19,456 nt of DNA from CAG-791 sp963658405 (GCA_963658405.1 CAVKQI010000041.1:1-19456); one strand, 5' to 3'; shown: positions 1-7,854, numbered from the stretch's first letter. The notes: generated by a model not told the origin, from the letters alone. Numbers and translations: made by a program.

Positions 1-21
1 CATCAATTCGTGATCGCATCA

Positions 22-75
22 GGGAATTCGCCTTCGCGAAATTCCCTTCGCGTTGCCGCTGCAAAAGCAGCGGCA
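22..75 (+). promoter_or_regulatory. Hairpin leader (elements c and d) before the SGNH esterase
   Basis: Two hairpins lie directly before the ribosome binding site. Hairpin c (22-46) has arms GGGAATTCGC and GCGAAATTCCC around a short loop (one bulged A). Hairpin d (54-75) has perfect 9-bp arms TGCCGCTGC and GCAGCGGCA around AAAA. The Shine-Dalgarno sequence AGGGAGA starts two bases after stem d. The same two hairpins, with other stem sequences, precede several other genes in this window. The upstream part of this leader lies outside the window. Confidence 0.75.
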
Positions 76-88
76 TAGGGAGAAAAAC

Positions 89-760
89 ATGAGTTTAGAC
101 GAATATTTCAGGGAAGAGCAGAGAAAGAAGATCCAGAACTACCAGGATCTGAACAGATTCGCGCAAAAGGGTCAGATTCTTTTCACTGGATCCTCGCTGA
201 TGGAGCAGTTCCCGGTGACGGAGCTGAGTATTTCCCACAATCTGGGGAAAATAGTCTACAATCGTGGCGTGGGCGGTTATACGACAGATGACTTTTTAAG
301 GGAGATCGATACCGTGCTGCTGGATCTAGAGCCCTGTACCGTGTTCCTGAATATTGGAACTAATGACATAAACGCACGATTCGGAGAGGAAATAGTGGAG
401 GGAGAGCCGCAGTGGCTGCGGCATCTGACAGAGAATTATGACCGGATCCTTTCGATCCTGAAGGAAAAGCTGCCGGAAACAAAGGTATACCTGCTGCGCT
501 ATTACCCTGTCAATCTGCCCTTTGCCAGAGAACATGGCTATAACTGCTGGGAATTCCGCACCAATGAAAAGGTAGATATGGCCAGCGCAAAAGCGGAAAA
601 ACTGGCGGAAAAATACGGCTACACCTTCCTGGATGCCAACAAAGGGCTGCAGGACGAAGAAGGAAATCAGAAAGCGGAGTTTGCAGTGGACGGCATCCAT
701 ATGCGGCCGCTGGCCTATGAGGTGGTGTATCAGAACCTGCTTCCGTATCTGTCAGTCTAA
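89..760 (+). CDS. SGNH/GDSL-type hydrolase (esterase/acylhydrolase)
   Basis: A 223-residue protein of the SGNH hydrolase superfamily, which cleaves ester bonds of acylated sugars, lipids or polysaccharides with a Ser-Asp-His centre. Visible blocks are GSS at residues 34-36 (block I; Ser36 is the likely nucleophile), the glycine of RGVGG around 59-63 (block II), GTND at 90-93 (block III) and DGIH at 201-204 (block V; Asp201 and His204). No signal peptide or membrane segment is visible, so it is probably cytoplasmic. The start at 89 is chosen over an upstream ATG at 53 because AGGGAGA sits at the right distance and the extra 12 residues would be encoded by the leader hairpin. The next gene is convergent, 46 bases away, with no clear terminator between them. 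The substrate cannot be deduced. Confidence 0.88.
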   Translation: MSLDEYFREEQRKKIQNYQDLNRFAQKGQILFTGSSLMEQFPVTELSISHNLGKIVYNRGVGGYTTDDFLREIDTVLLDLEPCTVFLNIGTNDINARFGEEIVEGEPQWLRHLTENYDRILSILKEKLPETKVYLLRYYPVNLPFAREHGYNCWEFRTNEKVDMASAKAEKLAEKYGYTFLDANKGLQDEEGNQKAEFAVDGIHMRPLAYEVVYQNLLPYLSV

Positions 761-806
761 GAGATACGAGATGGCGCAGCAGTCGATCTGCGTCAGTCCC
801 AGGAGA

Positions 807-1229
807 TCATCGGGCAGACAGACCGGTGGCTACAGTGCCGTGTCCCTCGGCACTGCAGGAGATGAAGAGCTGGCCGGCAGCGTCGATGCGGCAGGTATAA
901 ATGCCCCCGCCTTTGCAGATATTGTCATAGGTGATCTCTGTGCAGGTATTCAGGTCCTCAGCAGGAGAGGAAGGGTATTCTCCTAATACCGTCTCAAAGC
1001 TGTCCAGCAGAGCCTGATAGCAGACGGCGCTGCTTACGCCCTGGGCTGCCCGCTCGGACATATACGTGCGGTAGCAGGCGGTGATGGCCTGCCTTGTCTG
1101 CATGCAGGAATCCATCTTGGTATGGGCTACATATTGAGAAAAAAGCGGAGAGACCACACCGATAAAGAAGGCCGCAAGGGCCACCAGGACGATGAGTTCC
1201 ACCAGGGAAAAACTGTTTGATTTTTTCAT
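807..1229 (-). CDS. Prepilin-like protein with type IV pilin N-terminus
   Basis: A 140-residue protein beginning MKKSNSFSLVELIVLVAL, which fits a short positive leader followed by the class III (prepilin) signal. The mature part would start at Phe7, with the conserved Glu at mature position 5 (Glu11) and a hydrophobic helix to about residue 30. The residue before the cleavage site is Ser6, not the usual Gly. The C-terminal part is cysteine-rich (at least six Cys), so disulfides are possible. The start is set by AAGGA eight bases before the ATG at 1229; the longer frame upstream has no such site. No prepilin peptidase, pilus ATPase or inner-membrane assembly gene is nearby, so it is an orphan pseudopilin or minor pilin whose partners must be elsewhere. 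Confidence 0.8.
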   Translation of the reverse strand: MKKSNSFSLVELIVLVALAAFFIGVVSPLFSQYVAHTKMDSCMQTRQAITACYRTYMSERAAQGVSSAVCYQALLDSFETVLGEYPSSPAEDLNTCTEITYDNICKGGGIYTCRIDAAGQLFISCSAEGHGTVATGLSAR

Positions 1230-1366
1230 AAAAAAATCCTTTCCGTTATTTGATCGGACATCCGGATATGGAGGATAGTCGGCCATATCATTATGCAGAT
1301 TTTCCATTCCTTTATTTGCTGCTATTGCATGGATCTGTTTTAGCGGAATGTAATCCGTATAGACTT

Positions 1367-1372
1367 ATTATA
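1367..1372 (-). promoter_or_regulatory. Possible -10 box for the prepilin-like gene
   Basis: The minus strand reads TATAAT here, about 140 bases upstream of the prepilin-like start. No good -35 hexamer is present at 16-18 bases (the 17-base position reads TGAAGT), so the call is weak. Confidence 0.3.
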
Positions 1373-1501
1373 GCAGGCGTGTACATGGTACTTCATCATT
1401 CCTGCACTGTTTTTACACTATTTTTGCGGGCGCTTCCATAAATGCACGTTTATCGAGGTGCGATATGGATGTTATACAGCCGCAGCATAGGGAATCGTAT
1501 C

Positions 1502-1555
1502 GGAGAATCCGCCTGCGCGAAATTCTCCTTGTGTTGCTGCTATATTACAGCGGCA
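1502..1555 (+). promoter_or_regulatory. Hairpin leader (elements c and d) before the GTPase-nuclease fusion
   Basis: Hairpin c at 1502-1528 has arms starting GGAGAAT and ending ATTCTCC around CGCCTGCGCG. Hairpin d at 1535-1555 pairs TGCTGCT with AGCGGCA, including one G-U pair. The ribosome binding site AGAAAGG follows within a few bases and the ATG is at 1569. Layout matches the leaders at 22-75, 14350-14403 and 15620-15674, but the stems here carry more mismatches. Confidence 0.7.
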
Positions 1556-1568
1556 TAGAAAGGTAAAT

Positions 1569-4298
1569 ATGAAGAAGTATACATTGGGCATACTGGCGCA
1601 TGTAGATGCAGGAAAGACGACCCTGGCGGAGAGTCTGCTGCATATCTCCGGGGCCATACGAAAGCAGGGCAGAGTCGATCACGGCGACAGCTTCTTAGAC
1701 CAGGGGGAGATGGAAAAGGAAAGAGGCATCACGATCTTTTCCAAACAGGCAAGGCTCCGGTGGAAAGAGAGTGCTGTCACGCTGCTGGATACGCCCGGAC
1801 ACGTGGACTTCTCGGCAGAGATGGAGCGGACTTTGCAGGTACTGGACTATGCGCTGCTGGTGATCGACGGCAGCGACGGTGTGCAGGGAGATGTGCATAC
1901 TCTCTGGCAGCTCCTGGGACGATACCGGGTGCCCACCTTTCTCTTTGTAAATAAAATGGATCAGCCCGGCACGGAAAAAGAGGCGCTCCTTCGGGAACTG
2001 CAGACGAAACTGGACAGCAGCATCCTGCCCGTCCCCTGCCTGGGAAATGCGCTGGATCTGCAGGGGATAGAGGCAGCCGGGGAAGAGCTGGCACTCTGCG
2101 ATGAGCAGATGATGGAGAGCTACCTGGAAACGGGGCATATCAGCGCAGAACAGGTGCGAAATGCCATCTGCAGCCGACATCTCTTTCCGTGCTTTTTCGG
2201 CGCGGCCCTGCGGGAGAAGGGCGTGGAGGAGCTGCTGGACGGACTGGATGCCATGACGAAGGGCCCGGACTATCCTGCAGAATTCGGCGCCAGAGTGTAC
2301 AAGATCGGCCGGGATCCCCAGGGAATCCGGTTGACCTGGATGAAGGTCACCGGAGGCAGCCTGCAGGTCCGCAGCATGGTGGGGAACGCCTGCAGCGCGC
2401 AGGGCGAAGAGGCCTGGGAGGAGAAAGTCAATCAGATCAGACTCTACAACGGCAGCGGCTATGAGACGGCAGAACAGGTGCAGGCGGGAGAAGTCTGCGC
2501 GGTGGCCGGACTGCAGCATACCTTTGCCGGAGAAGGGCTGGGATATGAGGAGCAGAATGCGGTGCCGATCCTGGAGCCGGTGATCACCTACCGCCTTTTG
2601 CCGGACCCGGAGACAGATCCGGTGACCGCCTTGGGGCAGCTGCGTACCCTGGAAGAGGAGCTGCCGGAACTTCATGTGACCTGGCAGGAAGAGCACAGAG
2701 AGATCTGCGTGCAGGTCATGGGCCAGGTGCAGATGGAGATTCTGAAAAATACGTTGCGACAGCGGTTCGGGCTGCAGGCGACTTTTGATGCGGGCAGTGT
2801 CGTCTATAAGGAAACGCTCGCAGAGCCGGTGGAGGGCATCGGTCATTTCGAGCCCCTGCGCCACTATGCCGAGGTGAGAGTGGTGATGGAGCCCGGAGAG
2901 CGGGGCAGCGGCATTCAGGTGGCCAGTGCCTGCAGTGAGGATGTGCTGGACCGCAGCTGGCAGAAACAGATCCTCTCCCTTCTGGAGGAAAAGAAATTCC
3001 CCGGCGTACTGACCGGAAGTGAGCTCACCGATGTGCGCATCCTGCTGACAGGCGGGAGGGCCCACCCCAAGCACACAGAAGGCGGCGACTTCCGGCAGGC
3101 GGCCTGGCGCGCCGTCAGGATGGGACTTCGCAGGGGCAAAAACGTGCTTTTGGAGCCCTGGCTCTCCTATCGGCTGGAGGTGCCGACAGAGGCAGTGGGA
3201 AGAGCAATGGCGGACATAACGAGGATGCACGGAAGCTTTGAGGCGCCGGTTACGGAGGGGGAGAGAGCGATCCTTCAGGGAAGGGTTCCGGCGGCAACCA
3301 TGCGGGACTACGGGGCGGAGGTCACAGCCTATACCCATGGTCACGGAAGCCTCTCCTGCGTAAATGAGGGCTATGCGCCGTGCCATAATACAGAGGAGGT
3401 CATGGCGGCCTGCGCCTATGATCCGGAGGCAGACGTGGAGAATCCCACCGGTTCCGTATTCTGCGCCCACGGAGCAGGCTATTATGTGCCCTGGAATGAG
3501 GTGGCTGACAACGCCCACACAGAGAGCACCTGGAGCGAAAATAAGGAGGAAGACGACGGCGCACAGGGAGAAAATCCGGAAGGCGTGCAGCTGCCGCCCA
3601 GACGGGAGCGGTATGCCGGCAGAGAGCGGTTTATCTCCCAGGAGGAGATCGAGGAGATCTTCCGCCAGAGCTACCGGATGGACACTTCGGCGCTCAATCC
3701 CTTCAGCCGGGGACAGAAATGGCAGAAAAGCGCCGGAAAATCCCGCAGCTTCGGGGCAGAGGCAGCTGCAGCGACGGCTCCGGAGAGTATGCCGGCGGAG
3801 GATAAATACAGAAACCGAAAAGGCAATGCAGATGCTGATGTCCAGCCGCCGGAGGAGTATCTCCTGGTGGACGGCTACAATATCATCTTTGCCTGGCCGG
3901 AGCTGCGGGATCTGTCCAGAGACAATCTGGAGGCAGCCAGAGGCAAGCTCATGGATATCCTCTGCGATTACCAGGGCTATCGGGGCTGTCATCTGATCCT
4001 GGTCTATGATGCCTATAAAGTAAAGGGAAATCCCGGGGAGGTATTTCAGTATCACAATATCTGCGTGGTCTACACCAAGGAAGCCCAGACGGCCGACCAG
4101 TATATAGAGCGGACCGTCCATGAGATGCGGGAGAAGATGCCGAAAAAGGGTAAGTATCTGATCACAGTAGCCACCTCGGATGCCCTGGAGCAGATGATCG
4201 TCTGGGGCGCCGGCGCCGTGCGCATGTCTGCCATGGGATTAAAGAGTGCCATTGAGCAGACCAGACAGGATGCCCGGGATTCCGGACAGATCGGTTAA
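1569..4298 (+). CDS. TetM/EF-G-like translation GTPase fused to a Rae1/YacP-like NYN ribonuclease
   Basis: A 909-residue, two-part protein. Residues 1 to about 650 are an EF-G-like translational GTPase of the ribosomal protection protein (TetM/TetO) type, with G1 AHVDAGKTT (10-18), G2 ERGITI (51-56), G3 DTPGHVDF (74-81) and G4 NKMD (128-131), then EF-G domains II-V, including GHFEPLRHYAEVRV. A charged, low-complexity linker follows at about 660-760. Residues 764 to about 905 form an NYN (PIN-like) domain starting YLLVDGYNII, closely resembling B. subtilis YacP/Rae1, a ribosome-associated endoribonuclease that cuts mRNA in the A site. Asp768 and Asn771 of the DGYN motif are present, as is the later VATSD motif. 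Typical TetM proteins are about 640 residues, so the extra length is real. The start has AGAAAGG upstream. A terminator follows the stop at once, so this is a single-gene unit. Tetracycline resistance should not be assumed. Confidence 0.9.
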   Translation: MKKYTLGILAHVDAGKTTLAESLLHISGAIRKQGRVDHGDSFLDQGEMEKERGITIFSKQARLRWKESAVTLLDTPGHVDFSAEMERTLQVLDYALLVIDGSDGVQGDVHTLWQLLGRYRVPTFLFVNKMDQPGTEKEALLRELQTKLDSSILPVPCLGNALDLQGIEAAGEELALCDEQMMESYLETGHISAEQVRNAICSRHLFPCFFGAALREKGVEELLDGLDAMTKGPDYPAEFGARVYKIGRDPQGIRLTWMKVTGGSLQVRSMVGNACSAQGEEAWEEKVNQIRLYNGSGYETAEQVQAGEVCAVAGLQHTFAGEGLGYEEQNAVPILEPVITYRLLPDPETDPVTALGQLRTLEEELPELHVTWQEEHREICVQVMGQVQMEILKNTLRQRFGLQATFDAGSVVYKETLAEPVEGIGHFEPLRHYAEVRVVMEPGERGSGIQVASACSEDVLDRSWQKQILSLLEEKKFPGVLTGSELTDVRILLTGGRAHPKHTEGGDFRQAAWRAVRMGLRRGKNVLLEPWLSYRLEVPTEAVGRAMADITRMHGSFEAPVTEGERAILQGRVPAATMRDYGAEVTAYTHGHGSLSCVNEGYAPCHNTEEVMAACAYDPEADVENPTGSVFCAHGAGYYVPWNEVADNAHTESTWSENKEEDDGAQGENPEGVQLPPRRERYAGRERFISQEEIEEIFRQSYRMDTSALNPFSRGQKWQKSAGKSRSFGAEAAAATAPESMPAEDKYRNRKGNADADVQPPEEYLLVDGYNIIFAWPELRDLSRDNLEAARGKLMDILCDYQGYRGCHLILVYDAYKVKGNPGEVFQYHNICVVYTKEAQTADQYIERTVHEMREKMPKKGKYLITVATSDALEQMIVWGAGAVRMSAMGLKSAIEQTRQDARDSGQIG

Positions 4299-4300
4299 AA

Positions 4301-4326
4301 AAAAGCCCGCAGCGGTGCGGGCTTTT
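4301..4326 (+). terminator. Rho-independent terminator after the GTPase fusion
   Basis: Arms AAAAGCCCGCA and TGCGGGCTTTT enclose the loop GCGG, starting two bases after the stop codon. The U-tract is only four bases, and the A-run on the other side makes it partly bidirectional. Confidence 0.88.
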
Positions 4327-4337
4327 GAGGGGGGAGT

Positions 4338-4403
4338 ATGAAAAAGTTGTTGATTGCTCCAGAACTGTTTCAGCGATTGGGGGTCTCTGTTTCAGTTCTG
4401 TAA
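4338..4403 (+). CDS. Possible 21-residue small ORF
   Basis: A 21-codon frame (MKKLLIAPELFQRLGVSVSVL) starts right after the GTPase terminator, with a strong purine site GGGGGGAG just before the ATG. It carries an 8-bp inverted repeat, CAGAACTG and CAGTTCTG, and the word CTGTTTCAG twice. No recognised function. No promoter was found after the terminator, so it may be only read-through sequence. Confidence 0.2.
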   Translation: MKKLLIAPELFQRLGVSVSVL

Positions 4404-4511
4404 CTGTATGATAAACAATAAATGTGTCTAAATTGTTTCCAATTCTTGATAGAATTCGTAAGAGTTTATAAAGGAAAAATAAAAAGCTGCGCTATTTCGT
4501 AAAAATATGAT

Positions 4512-4555
4512 GAGAGCCTTTCTTCATTTTCCAAGGAAAGTGAGGAAAGGCTCTC
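4512..4555 (-). terminator. Terminator after the MBOAT/SGNH operon
   Basis: Arms GAGAGCCTTTC and GAAAGGCTCTC pair around a stretch that can extend the stem by a few bases. It lies seven bases past the stop of the minus-strand SGNH gene. On the plus strand it is followed by CTTTTT and on the minus strand by a T-rich run, so it may stop transcription from both sides. The AT-rich stretch between 4404 and 4511 holds nothing else I can identify. Confidence 0.75.
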
Positions 4556-4562
4556 TGCTTTT

Positions 4563-5852
4563 TCAGAATGGCAATCCGGTTTGGGTCTGGGTCTCCTCTG
4601 CGGTGTCCGCATCGCTCGTCTCCTGTGCTGCTTCCGCATAATGGAAGTCCTTTTCCAGGGGCGGGATCAGGTCTGTCAGCACGTGTTCGCCAAAGGCATG
4701 CAGTTCTGTCATGATTTCCTGCAGGTTTTCTGTCGTCACTTCATTCTTTCCATCTGCCATGTCCTCACACATTTGCGCATTGATCTGTGCGGAAAAATGA
4801 AGGGTATCCAGGTAATTATCCAGATTGGCCACGATGTCCTCCCTGGCCTGAAAATTAAAGAGCCGCACGTTGTCATAGGTAAGGAGCCGTTCCATGGCGA
4901 TCTGCTCATTGTAAAGATAGCTCTCCAGCTCGCCGCTGCGGTTCATATTGTCCCACCACAGGATGGAATAGGGCGGGAAGAAGAAGTAATACTGCGTCTC
5001 GGGATGCGCGGAGACCTCTTTTTCCAGCAGGGCGAGGTTGCCCTCCAGCTGGTTCTGATAGGTGTCTGCCGCCATCATGGGCGTGACCTGGGGGAGCCTC
5101 GCATAATTGGAGAGAATGGAGGCGGTGCTGAAGGTCTTCCACTGGGCCCAGTTGTAGGATTCGCCGGCATCATAGCCGGAGAGGGACTTCATCAGCATGT
5201 AGGGGATCTTCTCAAAGAGCACATCCTTATTGAACCAGTATTGGTAGTCATTGAGAATGTTCCGGTCGTAGAGGTACATGGGACAGCCGGTGGGCTCGTA
5301 GGTGGTCACGGGCTCCGCAGCCAGGGAAGAAGGATCGATATTGTAAAAGACATTGGTGAGTGTGTGATCTTCGTGCGCCGCATCCAGCAGATAGCAAAGA
5401 TCTGCCGTGGCGCCGTAGGAGCGCACCGCCTTGATGGCATGACAGGAAAAGGCCTGGTCAAACCAGGCGTTATTGTTATTTTCCACCACCGAGGAGCCCA
5501 CGATCAGGCTGTCATAATCAAAATTCCGCAGGGTGCCGACACACTGGTATTCTTTGTCTGTCAGGACGGCGGTCAGGCCGAACCACGGCTTGTGGTAGTG
5601 ATAAAAGGGATCAAAGAGCACCACCACGAGAATGACAAGGGCCAGCAAAAATGCCAGCATCCCAGCCAGGCGAAGAAGAAAACGCCGGGGCGACAGGGCG
5701 GCCTTGGCGGAAACGCTGCCGGATGCCGTTATGGGCGTTGTGCCGGAAGTCTGTGCGGAGGATTGCGCAGATGCCTGTGCAGACGTTTCCGGTACAGAAG
5801 TCAGTGCGGCCTGTGATGAGAAAGTCTGTTTTCGGGAATCAGAAGAATGCAT
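4563..5852 (-). CDS. Membrane-anchored SGNH-like protein, partner of the MBOAT acyltransferase
   Basis: A 429-residue protein with a Ser/Ala/Thr-rich N-terminal cytoplasmic tail (about 10-50, with the word SAQ repeated), one membrane helix (57-80) and a large extracytoplasmic domain. GSS at 119-121 and the DTLH box (Asp349, His352) fit an SGNH-type catalytic centre as in the AlgX/AlgJ/DltD-like partners of MBOAT acyltransferases. From this context it probably transfers or removes acetyl groups on an exported polysaccharide or cell-wall polymer. The C-terminal 25 residues are acidic and Thr/Gln-rich. The start is supported by GGAAAGG upstream. It follows the MBOAT gene by 134 bases on the same strand and is closed by a terminator. 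Sequence similarity to named families is weak, so the call rests on motifs and the neighbour. Confidence 0.75.
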   Translation of the reverse strand: MHSSDSRKQTFSSQAALTSVPETSAQASAQSSAQTSGTTPITASGSVSAKAALSPRRFLLRLAGMLAFLLALVILVVVLFDPFYHYHKPWFGLTAVLTDKEYQCVGTLRNFDYDSLIVGSSVVENNNNAWFDQAFSCHAIKAVRSYGATADLCYLLDAAHEDHTLTNVFYNIDPSSLAAEPVTTYEPTGCPMYLYDRNILNDYQYWFNKDVLFEKIPYMLMKSLSGYDAGESYNWAQWKTFSTASILSNYARLPQVTPMMAADTYQNQLEGNLALLEKEVSAHPETQYYFFFPPYSILWWDNMNRSGELESYLYNEQIAMERLLTYDNVRLFNFQAREDIVANLDNYLDTLHFSAQINAQMCEDMADGKNEVTTENLQEIMTELHAFGEHVLTDLIPPLEKDFHYAEAAQETSDADTAEETQTQTGLPF

Positions 5853-5888
5853 GAAAAAGCCTTTCCGGGAAATCCCTGGAATTCATTT

Positions 5889-5894
5889 ATTATA
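5889..5894 (-). promoter_or_regulatory. Possible internal -10 box before the SGNH-like gene
   Basis: The minus strand reads TATAAT about 37 bases before the start of the SGNH-like gene, in the 134-base gap after the MBOAT gene. No good -35 hexamer is at the right spacing, so an independent promoter is only possible. Confidence 0.25.
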
Positions 5895-5986
5895 TGGCAG
5901 CGGCGTAATACATTCGCTGCAGTGCAGGAACGGGCGATACAAAGCGGAATACATCCGATGCCGCCGGTCAGTGTTTCAGTTGTTCC

Positions 5987-7618
5987 TTAAAAGTTAAAGT
6001 ATAGGAAGGTGCTGACCTGGGAGAGGGAGATGATCCCCCATACCAGCAGCAGGGCCGTGAACAGGCAGGTTTTGGCATTAAGGGGCGTATCGGCGGCAAT
6101 CTGGCTGGCCCGGCGCCTGGTAAAGATCAGGAAGCCGCTGCATAAAAGCAGCAGCATCCAGATGGCGAAGGAGACCCATACCGACAGGGAGGGCGCAAAG
6201 CCCTCGACGCCCTTGGTGAGCAGGTATAGCTCCGGCAGATCCAGGGTCTGGGCGGTTCGGGTGAGCCAGCCGGGCCAGGTGGGGAAAAGGAGCCGCCGGA
6301 ACATCTCAAAAGCATAAGTCATGCTCTGGGAGCGGAAAAAGACCAGAGAGACCATAAAGAGACAGAAGGTAAAGAAGGTGCCAAGGGGTCTGGGAATGAC
6401 CAGAAGCGGCTTGTGCCCTGCCTTGGACCACAGCGTCTTAGCCGGCTTTTCTCCGGGAGCAGGGGCGGCAGGGAAGAGACCGATGGTATCCCAGACCACC
6501 AGCAATCCCTGCATGATGCCCCAGGCCACATAGGTCCAGTTGGCACCGTGCCAGAGACCGCTGAGAGCAAAGACAATAAGGATGTTCAGTATCGTTCTGG
6601 GGGCGCCCCGCCGGCTCCCGCCCAGGGGAAAGTAGACATACTGGGTGAAAAATCTGGTGAGCGTCACATGCCAGCGGTTCCACAGCTCCTTGGAAGTGGC
6701 GGCTTTGTAAGGAGAGAGAAAGTTCTCCGGGAGCTGAATATTGAACATCCTGCCAAGGCCCATGGCCATATCGCAGTAGCCGCTGAAATCAAAGTACAGC
6801 TCAAAGGCATAGGAGAGCAGCACCAGGATCACGGACAGAGTATCCAGATTGTAGGTACAGGAAAAACCGTAGTTGGCAGGCACCGCCAGTACATCGGCCA
6901 GCAGCACCTTTTTCCCGAGACCCAGGGTAAAGAGCAGGGCGCCTCTGGCGAAGGATTCCGGGTTAAAACGACGGTTGGCAGGATCCTCAAACTGAGGCAT
7001 CATCTCATCGTAAAGAACGATAGGCCCCGCGATGAGCTGGGGGAAAAAGGTGACGAAGGTGGCATAACTCAGGAAGGAATAGTGCCTGGCCTTCCCCTTC
7101 GCCCGGTCGATCATAAAAGAGAGCTGCTGGAAGGTAAAAAAGCTGATGCCCAGAGGCAGCAGAATGTGCCGAAGGGCAAAGTCGGCGTGGAAGAGGGCGT
7201 TGATGTTTTCCACAAAGAAATCAAAGTACTTGAAATAAAAGAAAAGACCCAGATTTAAAGCCAGACCGGCCAGAAGAAAAAGCCGGTGCACCAGGATGGA
7301 GTTTTTCTGTTCTGCGGAGAGACTTTTGTCTTCGGAACGGACTGATCTGTCTGAACTGTCTGATCCGGCAGCGCTGAGGGGCTGCCATGGATGCTTCTTT
7401 TCATACAGCGCCAGCAGACCGCTCAGGGCATAGTTGGCCGCCATGGAAAAGAGAATGATAAAGAGATAGCTGCTGTTGAAATAGGCATAAAACCACAGGG
7501 ACATGGCCGTGAGAAAAGCGCAGGCCAGACGCCGCAGGCCGAAGTGATTCAGACCGTACCAGCCAAGCAGTACAATGGGCAGAAAAACAAAGAGAAAGAT
7601 ATAGGAATTAAAGAGCAT
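5987..7618 (-). CDS. MBOAT family membrane-bound O-acyltransferase (AlgI/DltB type)
   Basis: A 543-residue polytopic membrane protein with the hallmarks of the MBOAT family. ELWNRWHVTLTRFF (311-324, His317) precedes the conserved SGLWHGANWTY block (353-363), where His357 is the expected catalytic histidine. The family moves acyl, often acetyl, groups across the membrane to extracytoplasmic polysaccharides (AlgI), teichoic acids (DltB) or peptidoglycan. With the SGNH-like protein downstream it forms the usual two-gene O-acylation module. A hydrophilic Ser/Asp-rich insertion at about 82-108 sits in a loop. Start support is GAGG seven bases upstream of the ATG at 7618. No polysaccharide synthesis genes are in the window, so the polymer is unknown; dltA and dltC are also absent nearby, which argues against D-alanylation. 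Confidence 0.92.
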   Translation of the reverse strand: MLFNSYIFLFVFLPIVLLGWYGLNHFGLRRLACAFLTAMSLWFYAYFNSSYLFIILFSMAANYALSGLLALYEKKHPWQPLSAAGSDSSDRSVRSEDKSLSAEQKNSILVHRLFLLAGLALNLGLFFYFKYFDFFVENINALFHADFALRHILLPLGISFFTFQQLSFMIDRAKGKARHYSFLSYATFVTFFPQLIAGPIVLYDEMMPQFEDPANRRFNPESFARGALLFTLGLGKKVLLADVLAVPANYGFSCTYNLDTLSVILVLLSYAFELYFDFSGYCDMAMGLGRMFNIQLPENFLSPYKAATSKELWNRWHVTLTRFFTQYVYFPLGGSRRGAPRTILNILIVFALSGLWHGANWTYVAWGIMQGLLVVWDTIGLFPAAPAPGEKPAKTLWSKAGHKPLLVIPRPLGTFFTFCLFMVSLVFFRSQSMTYAFEMFRRLLFPTWPGWLTRTAQTLDLPELYLLTKGVEGFAPSLSVWVSFAIWMLLLLCSGFLIFTRRRASQIAADTPLNAKTCLFTALLLVWGIISLSQVSTFLYFNF

Positions 7619-7715
7619 ATAAAAACCTCAAAGTCTCAAAGTAAAAAACAAAGTAATAAGCAGAATATTGCGGGCTGCGGAACGACTTTTGACACTTAAT
7701 GCCATTCACAATCCA

Positions 7716-7764
7716 GCCGGCCGAGGGAGCGGACATCGCCGACAGGACCCGCCCCTCGGCCGGC
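7716..7764. repeat. Strong GC-rich inverted repeat in a divergent promoter region
   Basis: Perfect 12-bp arms GCCGGCCGAGGG (7716-7727) and CCCTCGGCCGGC (7753-7764) enclose 25 bases. It lies between the divergent MBOAT and sensor genes, about 90 bases from either start. There is no U-tract, so it is not a normal terminator. It could be a leader structure or an operator. Confidence 0.6.
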
Positions 7765-7845
7765 GTCCGGGTATCCATATCTCTCCCGGCCTATTTTCAG
7801 TGACAGTTTATCATGGCAGTAAGTATTTCACAAATGGGGTGACTT

Positions 7846-7854
7846 TGCTATAAT
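7846..7854 (+). promoter_or_regulatory. Extended -10 promoter overlapping the start of the sensor gene
   Basis: TGCTATAAT is a perfect extended -10 element. No strong -35 hexamer is present 17 bases upstream, as is common for extended -10 promoters. Its last three bases overlap the ATG at 7853, so transcripts from it would begin near 7861. Confidence 0.5.

Larger units (their letters stand above)
1230..1568. other. 339-base divergent intergenic region
   Basis: This region separates the minus-strand prepilin-like gene from the plus-strand GTPase fusion. It is AT-richer than the genes between about 1300 and 1440 and holds a possible minus-strand -10 box. Its right end (1502-1568) is the hairpin leader of the GTPase gene. 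I found no convincing plus-strand promoter; TTTACA at 1412-1417 lacks a good -10 partner. No coding region is supportable here. Confidence 0.5.

Noticed and set aside
1695..4121. An 808-codon open frame on the minus strand
   Set aside because: It is fully antisense to the GTPase-nuclease fusion, has no recognisable domain, and its composition fits a shadow of GC-biased codons in the real gene.
1569..4298. Tetracycline resistance gene (tetM/tetW type)
   Set aside because: The GTPase half is related, but the fusion to an NYN domain and the absence of any mobile-element context point to a chromosomal translation factor; resistance cannot be claimed from this.
4581..5816. A 411-codon open frame on the plus strand
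   Set aside because: Antisense to the SGNH-like gene, which has a membrane helix, catalytic motifs and a ribosome binding site; the plus-strand frame has none of these.
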